Assembly (NCBI GenBank): GCA_964579505.1
Contig: CAZOGC010000007.1
Location: 62,001-126,000, forward strand
DNA from: JAJYSO01 sp964579505
GTDB taxonomy: Bacteria; Bacteroidota; Bacteroidia; Flavobacteriales; Flavobacteriaceae
Direction of reading: 5' to 3'
Length of the DNA stretch: 64,000 nt
Shown here: one piece after another, positions 1 through 6,926 of the stretch
How positions within the stretch are numbered: position 1 is the first letter of the stretch
How the letters are laid out: every line of letters starts with the position of its first letter
Notes under the pieces: model-generated
What the model was told of the DNA's origin: nothing
The model's input: the letters and a program-made list of their open reading frames with translations, nothing else
Database searches by the model: none
Made by a program: the position numbers and the translations under genes

Positions 1-1
1 T

Positions 2-646
2 TGGTTTAACCCATTGGCGTGGATATATCGTAAACGCATCAATCAAAATTTAGAATTTTTAGCCGATGAGGCGGCAACCCAAACCATGACCTCCACAAAA
101 GCCTACCAAATGAGTCTGTTACGTACTACCGTAGCCAGTCACCCTGTTTTTGTGGTTAATAATTTTCATCAGTCATTTTTAAAAACACGTATTATGATGC
201 TACACAAAAACAAATCACCCAAAATGGCCGCCTTAAAATTAGGGCTTATTCTTCCATTACTTTTTATCTTTTTTATAAGCTGTCAAACCAAAAAAGAACA
301 ATCTGATGCTCCGAATCAAGACAAAACATATTCTTATGCATCTATTACCCAGAAACCCAAATTTGATGGAAATTTAAAGGACTACATTAGTAAAAATTTA
401 AAATATCCGGAATCCGCAAAAGAAGCTAATATAGAAGGAAACGTTTATGTACAGTTTACCATTATGCAAGATGGCTCTATTACTGACGTTAAGGTACTGC
501 GCGGAAAAGATATAGGAAATGGGGTATTGGCCAAAGAAGCCGTTAGAGTTATTAAAGGCATGCCCAAATGGACTCCGGGAGAAGTTAACGGCACAAAAGT
601 GAAAGTAAATTATATTCAACCCTTTGCCTTTAATTTAGGCTATTAA
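2..646 (+). CDS. M56 (BlaR1/MecR1-type) peptidase with C-terminal TonB domain, 5' partial
   Basis: The reading frame is open from the window edge, so the N-terminal membrane helices and the HExxH zinc motif lie upstream. The visible part starts with WFNPLAW and a LADEAA segment typical of the end of the M56 metallopeptidase domain. A membrane segment follows (LGLILPLLFIFFISC), then a periplasmic domain with the TonB C-terminal pattern (KYPESAKE, GNVYVQFTIMQDGSITDVKVLRG). In Bacteroidota such fusions usually sit beside a BlaI/MecI-type repressor and are thought to sense envelope stress; that partner would lie outside the window. Family assignment is firm, function is inferred. Confidence 0.8.
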   Translation, partial: WFNPLAWIYRKRINQNLEFLADEAATQTMTSTKAYQMSLLRTTVASHPVFVVNNFHQSFLKTRIMMLHKNKSPKMAALKLGLILPLLFIFFISCQTKKEQSDAPNQDKTYSYASITQKPKFDGNLKDYISKNLKYPESAKEANIEGNVYVQFTIMQDGSITDVKVLRGKDIGNGVLAKEAVRVIKGMPKWTPGEVNGTKVKVNYIQPFAFNLGY

Positions 647-756
647 GGATACTTATCAACTTCTTTTTAAAGCCGTAATGTGCGTAAAGGCTATGCATGT
701 TGCGGCTTGTTTATTTATTTTATAAAAATACAATACATTTAAAAATAAATATACTC

Positions 757-806
757 TTGTCACCCATTTATGGTTCGCTTAAAAAACGGGATGACAACTT
801 TTTTTT
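757..806 (+). terminator. Putative intrinsic terminator after the M56 gene
   Basis: The arm TTGTCACCC (757-765) can pair with GGGATGACAA (788-797), with one bulge and a long loop. A run of eight T follows. It sits in the gap between the end of the M56 gene and the convergent hydrolase gene. Confidence 0.45.
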
Positions 807-875
807 ACCAGACATTCCTACTGAAAATATAAATCTCAATCATCCTCCCAAAATTTGATTGCTATTTTAGAGCGT

Positions 876-1835
876 CTATTTTGCCTGTCTCTCAAAAAAA
901 GTAAATGTGCGCATATCTGCATACGAGTATGGCTTCTTATAAAGAGGAAAAGCACAATGCCCCCCGTGCACAGGGGTTTCTAAATAAAGATATGGATGGT
1001 TTTCAGCAACGTTTACAGGGTAAGCAAACGCTCCTAAAATAGGATCGTCTAAAGCATTGAGCAACAAGGTGGGGGTTTTAATATTTGCTAACGAAAAAGC
1101 CGGAGAAACCTTTTGGTAATAATCGGCTAGGTTTTTAAACCCGTGAATAGGGACGGTAAAATAACGGGCAACATCATCTAAAGTTCTTATTTTTTGTACG
1201 GTCTCTAACGAGAGTAATTGTGGAAAAGCTTCAGCTTTCAAAACAATTTTACGTTTAATTTTATCGATAAACCGCTTTCCATAAAGTTTACTCAACCCGC
1301 TTTCTATTTTTTTTACGCTGGCTTTTAACCGTATGGGAGAAGAAATGGCCGCAGCGACTTTTACCTGGTCGTCTATTGTTTTTTCTCCTAAATAATTTAG
1401 AATTTGCGCCCCACCCATAGAAAAGCCTACCAAGTAAACCGATTTAAATCCTTTAGCCAAAACCAAGGCTACCACTGCGGCTAAATCATCTATAGAAGCG
1501 TGATGATACAATTGTGGTAATCGATTCATAGCCCCTCCGCAACTGCGATTATTCCATGCAAAAACCGAAAAATGACGTTCCAAAAAATAATGTGCGGCCG
1601 AATTTATATAATTGCTTTGCGAGCTGCCCTCTAACCCATGGCAAAGAATAACCGCTTTGCTTAAACTTGTCTGTTTATAGTCTATCAACAAAAAATCACC
1701 GTCTGCTAACGCGAGTTTTTCACGCGTATAGACCGGGGGCGTCGTTTTTCGAAAAGCCCCTCCATAAATAGTGGTTACGTGTCCATGCCGAAAAAAGAAG
1801 GGTAGTTGATAAGAAGATTCTTTTATAAGCGGCAT
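876..1835 (-). CDS. YheT-family alpha/beta hydrolase
   Basis: A 319-residue alpha/beta-hydrolase of the YheT/ABHD1-3 (UPF0017) group, usually a carboxylesterase or lipid hydrolase of unknown natural substrate. Visible features are the oxyanion-hole motif CHGLEGSS near residue 65, the nucleophile elbow GFSMGG near residue 137, a candidate acid in NALDDPI near residue 266 and the catalytic histidine in HGGHCAF near residue 292. Length fits the family. The ATG at 1835 is chosen over a TTG three codons upstream. It is a single-gene unit, convergent with the M56 gene. Confidence 0.8.
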   Translation of the reverse strand: MPLIKESSYQLPFFFRHGHVTTIYGGAFRKTTPPVYTREKLALADGDFLLIDYKQTSLSKAVILCHGLEGSSQSNYINSAAHYFLERHFSVFAWNNRSCGGAMNRLPQLYHHASIDDLAAVVALVLAKGFKSVYLVGFSMGGAQILNYLGEKTIDDQVKVAAAISSPIRLKASVKKIESGLSKLYGKRFIDKIKRKIVLKAEAFPQLLSLETVQKIRTLDDVARYFTVPIHGFKNLADYYQKVSPAFSLANIKTPTLLLNALDDPILGAFAYPVNVAENHPYLYLETPVHGGHCAFPLYKKPYSYADMRTFTFFERQAK

Positions 1836-1894
1836 AACGTGCAATCAGGGTAATTTTTACACCAATATAATAGTTTTAAACAAAAACCGAAAAT

Positions 1895-2045
1895 TATAGC
1901 CCGCGGATTAATCCATAGGCTATAATGAAATCACAATACCTCCCGAAACCATTTTAACGGTTTTAAAGAAATAAATGCTCTATTTATTTTTAGATTAACA
2001 AAGGAAAAAATCATTACCACATTATTCCTTGGTAAATCGGCTATA
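1895..2045. repeat. Multi-hairpin repeat, left copy flanking the R-M gene
   Basis: This block matches 6419-6552 in the same orientation. It holds, in order, a degenerate palindrome opening TATAGCCCGCGGATTA, an AACCATTTTAACGGTT hairpin, an AAATAAAT/ATTTATTT hairpin, and a closing ACCACATTATTCCTTGGT hairpin that ends GGCTATA. Together the two copies bracket the restriction-modification gene. The modular hairpin build resembles REP/MITE-like elements of Bacteroidota, but I cannot name a family. It lies about 90 bp before the R-M start codon and may carry its promoter or act as the insertion boundary. Confidence 0.75.
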
Positions 2046-2132
2046 CCGCAAGGAGTCATTTTTTGCCTACGCACACCCAAACTTCGGCTAAAATTCCTAT
2101 TTTTAGGATTTGAACCAAGATTGAGTGAATAG

Positions 2133-5100
2133 ATGATTCTAAGCATATTAAAACCCAAGAAAGCTTTAAACAAAGCCTATCTGAAAGTAAAGCCACATCG
2201 AAAAAATATTGAAGATTTCAAGAATCATCTCATTTCCTTACTCGACAGAATCAATGAAGCGGAATCAGAAGAATTTCACAAAAACCTTGTCATTGATTTT
2301 TTAAATTCTACTTATTACAAACCTGATTATTTTATCAATACAAAAGGTCGGAATGACCTTGTTATCCACAATGGAAAAACAGCAAAAACTTCCGTGGGTG
2401 TTATCATTGAAGCCAAAAGTCCGACAAACAAGGCGGAAATGATTACAACCGAAAACCTGAATAGGAAAGCCTTTCAGGAATTGGTGCTTTATTATCTTCG
2501 GGAACGGATTACACACAAAAATCTTGAAATAAAACATTTGGTAGCTACCAACATCAACGAATGGTTCATTTTCAACGCCACGACATTTGACCGACTTTTT
2601 GCCCAAAACAAAACGTTGGTCAAGCAATTTAACGATTTTGAAAATGGAAGATTGGCAGGAACAAAAACCGATTTTTTCTACAAAGAAATTGCTGCCCCTT
2701 TTATTGAGAACATAAAAGCGGAAATTGAATTTACCTATTTCAACTTTCAAAACTATCAAAAACCGCTACGCAACGACAGTAAAGCAGACGACAATAAACT
2801 CATTTCGCTTTTCAAACTCTTATCGCCCGAACATCTTCTAAAGTTGCCTTTTGTCAATGACAGCAACAGCCTTGACAAGAAGTTTTACAGCGAACTCTTA
2901 CATATTATCGGGTTAACAGAAACCAAATCGGGCAGTAAAAAACTCATTGAACGAAGCAAGGGAAAAGACCGAAACGCAGGAAGCATCCTTGAAAACACCA
3001 TTACCCGATTGGATAGTTTGGATATTGTCAGCAGACTGAATAAGCCGAGCCAATTCGGAAAGAATGCCGAAGAACGGCTTTTTAACGTGGCGTTAGAATT
3101 AACGATTACTTGGATTAATCGGGTGTTGTTTTTGAAATTGATGGAAGCCCAACTGTTGAAATACCACAACGGGAATTCCGATTACGCTTTCCTTAATGCT
3201 AAAAAAGTGGGCAGTTATGACGACCTGAACAGCTTGTTTTTTCAAGTGTTGGCAAAGCCCCTAAAAGATAGAAACGATGAAGTAAAAAACGATTTTGGTA
3301 ACGTTCCTTACCTTAACTCTTCCCTTTTTGAAACCACCGATATTGAGAGAGAAACGGTTTATATTAGCTCGCTCAAAGATGATAAAAAGATTCCGATACA
3401 TTCTCAAACGGTACTCAAAGACCAAAACGGAAAGAAACGGAAAGGCGAAATTTCAACCTTGCACTATCTTTTTGAGTTTTTAAATGCCTACGACTTTAGC
3501 AGCGAAGGTTCGGAAGAAATTCAGGAAGAAAACAAGACCCTGATTAACGCTTCTGTTTTGGGTTTGATTTTCGAGAAGATAAACGGCTACAAAGACGGTT
3601 CATTTTTTACACCCGGATTTATCACAATGTATATGTGCCGGGAAACAATTCGGAAAGCAGTTATTCAGAAATTCAACGAAACGCAAGATTGGCATTGCAA
3701 ATCCATAGCAGACGTTTACGATAAAATTGAAGACCGCAACAAAGCCAATGAAATTGTAAACAGTTTAAAAATTTGTGACCCTGCCGTTGGTTCAGGGCAT
3801 TTCTTGGTGTCTGCACTCAATGAGATAATTGCCATAAAAAATGACTTAAAAATCCTGCAAGACCGAGAAGGCAAACGCTTGAAAGAATATCAAGTGGAAG
3901 TGGTCAACGATGAACTTGTTGTTACCGATGAAGATGGAGAATTATTTGAGTATCACCCCAATAACAAAGAAAGCCAACGCATACAAGAAACCCTATTCCA
4001 CGAAAAACAAACCATTATCGAAAATTGCCTGTTTGGAGTGGATATTAATTCCAATTCGGTAAAAATTTGTCGCTTGCGGTTGTGGATTGAGTTGTTGAAA
4101 AATGCGTATTATATCCCCAAAAACTCCTCCCCTGAAAAGGGGAGGTGGCCGAAGGTCGGAGGGGTTAAATCTGCAAACCCGAGGTACCCAAAGACCGGAG
4201 GGGTTAAGATTAACAACCTACCTTACTTAAAAACTTTCCGCAAAGAGTTAAGAAACAACCTTACCCCTGCAGAAGCAAAACTTTGGACACTCTTGAAAGG
4301 AAAACAGCTGGAAGGTAGGAAATTTAGAAGACAACACAGCGTAGGAAATTATATTCTCGACTTTTATTGTCCTAAAGAAAGAATAGCCATTGAATTGGAC
4401 GGGCAAGGGCATTTTGAAGCCACACAGGCAGAATATGATTATGAAAGAGATTTGTTTTTAGAAGCTTTCGGAATCAGAGTTTTAAGGTTTGAAAATAAAG
4501 TGGTTTGGGATAACCCAGAAGGATTGCTGGAAGAAGTGAAAAGTTATTTTGGAAAGCAACTACCCTCAGGCTCCTTCTCTGATAAGGGGAGGTGGTCGCA
4601 GATCGGAGGGGTTGATAATTACAAGCAACCACCCCGCCCTTCAGGCACCCGTGAAGGAAAGGAAGTAGAACCACCCCGCCCTTCAGGCACCCCTCCTTTA
4701 AAAGGAGTGGAGTTTAAAAGATTGCAAACCCTTCCCAATATTGACATTAACATCAAATGCGGTAATTCCCTTATCAGTCGTTTTGATTTGGATTCTGACC
4801 TAAAAAAAGCACTTAAAAACAGCAAATGGAATATCCAAAGCTACCGTATTGCCGTGGCAACGTATCGCAATGCCAAAAGCAAAGAACACAAACGGGAAAT
4901 GGAAAAACTGATTGACGATATAAAATCGGATTTCAGAAGTGAAATTTCAATGAATGACCCAAAAATGAAACGGCTCTATAAATTGAAGGGGGAATTGTTT
5001 AACCTCACGCAGCAACACAACCTTTTTGAACAAACCAAAAAGGAAAAAGCAGCGTGGAACAAAAAAGTGAAAGAACTGACTGCGAAAACCCAAAAATTAG

Positions 5101-6101
5101 AAACGGAAATTGAAACCATCAAAAACAACAAAATTTATGAAAATGCTTTTGAATGGCGGTTTGAATTTCCAGAAGTACTCAACGATGATGGCGATTTTGT
5201 GGGGTTTGATGCCGTGATTGGGAATCCGCCGTATGGTGTTTCTATCAAAGACAAAACAGAAAGGAAGTATTTAGTTACAAACCTTTCAAAAGTGCCCGAT
5301 TACGAGATTTATTATTGGTTCATCAATAGAGGTCAACATATTTTAAAACAAGATGGGTTAATCACGTACATCATTCCTAATACAATTTTGTTTAACGTCT
5401 TTGCTCAATCATATCGTTTAAGTTTGTTTGATAGTTGGAATCTGAATGAAATTTTAGATTGCACAAACTTCAATATTTTTGAAGATGCTACAGTAAGAAA
5501 CATTATTTTTCAATTTGCAAAAACAGACAACAAAAAAAATACGCTTGGTTATAAAAACACATTCAACGTAGAGAGCTTCGAGCAATTATCCCAAAGGGAC
5601 AGATTAATTATTTCTAAAGAAATAGCCAAAAACAATATCCGAAATTGGGGCTTAGTTTTCAAGCTGAATAAAGAGACTTTGAGTCTTATTGATAAAATAA
5701 AAACATCAAATTTGCTTGGGGAAAATTACGATATAACTCAAGGCTATATTCCATATAGAAAATCAGATTTGATTAAAATTTATGGCAACAAAAAGGCTGA
5801 ATCTATTGTGAAGAATAGGGAATGGCATTCCGATAATAAAATAAATGAGGAATATAAAGAAGAAATTTGGGGTAAATCTATTACCAAATACGGATACAAA
5901 CGAACAAATAGCTTTGTTTGGTATGGCAAACATTTAGCAACATACGTTGATCCTAAATTTTTCAATCAAAAAAGAATTTTAATTAGAGAAATTACAAATC
6001 CAAGTATAATCGCTTGTTTAGTTAAGGAAGAATTTGTTAACGACCCACAGATTATAGATGTAATTCAAAAGAAAGCAGAATATTCACTTGAAATTCTGTG
6101 A
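2133..6101 (+). CDS. Type IIG-like restriction-modification enzyme (Eco57I-class) with inserted DUF559 domain, C-terminally truncated by TGA
   Basis: A 1322-residue fused nuclease/N6-adenine methyltransferase. The N-terminus shows a PD-(D/E)XK-like pattern (NDLVIHNG, then GVIIEAKSP). The SAM-binding motif DPAVGSGHF is at residue 549 and the catalytic motif NPPY at residue 1031. A TaqI-C-like target-recognition region follows (YGYKRTNSFVWYG to NPSIIACLV). Between the two MTase motifs sits an extra ~199 residues (663-861) carrying a DUF559/VSR-like nuclease domain, between LLKNAYY and LQTLPNIDIN, which are normally close together in this family. A TGA at 6099-6101 stops translation in frame, and homologous sequence continues to 6392. 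The gene stands alone with no separate specificity subunit or BREX genes. Activity is doubtful: it may be a decaying gene, or may need readthrough. Confidence 0.8.
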   Translation: MILSILKPKKALNKAYLKVKPHRKNIEDFKNHLISLLDRINEAESEEFHKNLVIDFLNSTYYKPDYFINTKGRNDLVIHNGKTAKTSVGVIIEAKSPTNKAEMITTENLNRKAFQELVLYYLRERITHKNLEIKHLVATNINEWFIFNATTFDRLFAQNKTLVKQFNDFENGRLAGTKTDFFYKEIAAPFIENIKAEIEFTYFNFQNYQKPLRNDSKADDNKLISLFKLLSPEHLLKLPFVNDSNSLDKKFYSELLHIIGLTETKSGSKKLIERSKGKDRNAGSILENTITRLDSLDIVSRLNKPSQFGKNAEERLFNVALELTITWINRVLFLKLMEAQLLKYHNGNSDYAFLNAKKVGSYDDLNSLFFQVLAKPLKDRNDEVKNDFGNVPYLNSSLFETTDIERETVYISSLKDDKKIPIHSQTVLKDQNGKKRKGEISTLHYLFEFLNAYDFSSEGSEEIQEENKTLINASVLGLIFEKINGYKDGSFFTPGFITMYMCRETIRKAVIQKFNETQDWHCKSIADVYDKIEDRNKANEIVNSLKICDPAVGSGHFLVSALNEIIAIKNDLKILQDREGKRLKEYQVEVVNDELVVTDEDGELFEYHPNNKESQRIQETLFHEKQTIIENCLFGVDINSNSVKICRLRLWIELLKNAYYIPKNSSPEKGRWPKVGGVKSANPRYPKTGGVKINNLPYLKTFRKELRNNLTPAEAKLWTLLKGKQLEGRKFRRQHSVGNYILDFYCPKERIAIELDGQGHFEATQAEYDYERDLFLEAFGIRVLRFENKVVWDNPEGLLEEVKSYFGKQLPSGSFSDKGRWSQIGGVDNYKQPPRPSGTREGKEVEPPRPSGTPPLKGVEFKRLQTLPNIDINIKCGNSLISRFDLDSDLKKALKNSKWNIQSYRIAVATYRNAKSKEHKREMEKLIDDIKSDFRSEISMNDPKMKRLYKLKGELFNLTQQHNLFEQTKKEKAAWNKKVKELTAKTQKLETEIETIKNNKIYENAFEWRFEFPEVLNDDGDFVGFDAVIGNPPYGVSIKDKTERKYLVTNLSKVPDYEIYYWFINRGQHILKQDGLITYIIPNTILFNVFAQSYRLSLFDSWNLNEILDCTNFNIFEDATVRNIIFQFAKTDNKKNTLGYKNTFNVESFEQLSQRDRLIISKEIAKNNIRNWGLVFKLNKETLSLIDKIKTSNLLGENYDITQGYIPYRKSDLIKIYGNKKAESIVKNREWHSDNKINEEYKEEIWGKSITKYGYKRTNSFVWYGKHLATYVDPKFFNQKRILIREITNPSIIACLVKEEFVNDPQIIDVIQKKAEYSLEIL
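4119..4166 (+). repeat. DUF559-element terminal repeat, left
   Basis: It holds a CTCCCCTGAAAAGGGGAG hairpin followed by GTGGCCGAAGGTCGGAGGGGTT. Its reverse complement matches 4669-4715. A shorter degenerate copy (GACCGGAGGGGTTAAGATT) follows at 4193-4211. It is translated in frame as part of the R-M protein. Confidence 0.75.
4571..4613 (+). repeat. DUF559-element internal direct repeat
   Basis: Same orientation as the left terminal repeat and similar along its length (CTCCTTCTCTGATAAGGGGA, then GGTGGTCGCAGATCGGAGGG). It lies just after the nuclease domain, so the domain alone is bracketed by direct repeats, and the whole element by inverted ones. Confidence 0.7.
4627..4715 (-). repeat. DUF559-element right repeats, two inverted copies
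   Basis: The block AACCACCCCGCCCTTCAGGC begins at 4627 and again at 4669. The second copy is complete and ends with the hairpin CTCCTTTAAAAGGAG. Both are inverted relative to 4119-4166. Translation gives the low-complexity peptide PPRPSGT twice. Confidence 0.75.
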
Positions 6102-6392
6102 GCCATTTTAAATTCAAAACTTGCCACTTTTTATCATTTCAATTCTTCACCCAAAGCAACGAAAGGAGCATTTCCGAAAATTTTGGTTTATGATGTAAAT
6201 AATTTTCCATTACCCAAGCAAATTAATAATCAAACACAAGAAAAAATTGAAACACTCGTTAATCAAATTCTGATTAAAAAATCGGAAAATTCAAAAGCCG
6301 ACACCACCGCCTTAGAAGCCCAAATCGACCAAATGGTTTATGAGCTCTACGGTTTAACAGAAGAAGAAATTGAGATTATAGAAAATGGTTAA
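6102..6392 (+). pseudogene. C-terminal remnant of the type IIG enzyme beyond the in-frame TGA
   Basis: The same reading frame continues after the TGA at 6099-6101 with AILNSKLATFYHFNSSPKA and LVYDVNNFPLPK, the usual closing segment of the TaqI-C/Eco57I specificity region. It ends with LYGLTEEEIEIIE, the standard C-terminus of these enzymes. An ATG at 6183 could start a 69-residue protein, but it begins mid-domain and is unlikely to be an independent gene. A single nonsense substitution, a sequencing error or readthrough all fit. Confidence 0.8.
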
Positions 6393-6418
6393 AACCATTT
6401 TTATTTGAGGTACACATC

Positions 6419-6552
6419 TATAGCCCACGGATTAATCCGTGGGCTATAAAAAACGCATCGTGTTACCAAACCGTTTTAACGGTTTTAAAAAATAAATAAC
6501 CTATTTATTTTGAATTATCATTACCGCATTATTCCGTGGTAAATCGGCTATA
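6419..6552. repeat. Multi-hairpin repeat, right copy flanking the R-M gene
   Basis: This is the better-preserved copy of the left repeat. It starts with a perfect 30 bp palindrome (6419-6448, arms TATAGCCCACGGATT / AATCCGTGGGCTATA). It continues with AACCGTTTTAACGGTT, the AAATAAATA/TATTTATTT hairpin and ACCGCATTATTCCGTGGT, and ends GGCTATA. It lies 26 bp after the end of the R-M remnant. The palindrome could also act as a terminator-like structure. Confidence 0.75.
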
Positions 6553-6926
6553 CCGAAGCCTTATAGTTACAAAAAATCAATCTGTATTTACTATTTTTTA
6601 AAAAAATCTGTAACAATTTATATAAAAACTCGTCTTTAAAATAGAGAAGCTAAAAAGGCATACAATAGATTGGCTTATAAAAAGTAACCCACAGGCAACC
6701 TTTACGCCAATAATTACGTCTTTACAATAAACCGGTAGTTATGAATAAAAATGGAACTTTTTAAATAGTATTTAGCGCATACAGCTATGTTTTACATAGT
6801 AGTATATGAAAATACAATTGGCATCATTTTTATCATAAACAACTGATTTTTAGTTTTTTTAAATTAATTTTTTATTTATGTATTATGCATAACCGTGTAC
6901 CTTTTAATACAAACAAACAATTACTT
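6553..6926. other. Non-coding A+T-rich stretch
   Basis: No gene, tRNA or clear promoter is seen between the repeat and the receptor gene. The stretch is very A+T-rich and probably contains the receptor promoter, but no good TAnnTTTG match stands out. Confidence 0.5.

Larger units (their letters stand above)
4119..4715 (+). mobile_element. In-frame DUF559 nuclease element inserted in the R-M gene
   Basis: A 597 bp block, an exact multiple of three, bounded by G/C-rich repeats in inverted orientation (4119-4166 and 4669-4715) with further partial copies inside. It encodes a DUF559 (VSR-related) nuclease domain running from about NNLTPAEAKLW to EGLLEEVKSYF. Conserved pieces are FRRQHSVGNYILDFYC, the acidic IAIELDGQGH and the terminal GIRVLRFEN. 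Stand-alone DUF559 proteins beside repeats of this CCTCC/CCCCGCCCTTC type are common in Bacteroidota. Here the element and its repeats are read through without a stop inside the host protein. The boundaries are judged by repeat ends and loss of MTase similarity. Confidence 0.7.

Noticed and set aside
3295..3483. Overlapping frame within the R-M gene
   Set aside because: It is an alternative-frame shadow of a well-supported coding region with no family resemblance.
2133..6101. PglX/BREX methyltransferase
   Set aside because: The Eco57I-type MTase resembles PglX in size, but there is an N-terminal nuclease-like motif and no brx/pgl genes on either side.
6183..6392. Independent 69-residue gene
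   Set aside because: It is in frame with the R-M gene and begins in the middle of a conserved C-terminal segment, so it is better explained as the part beyond the nonsense codon.
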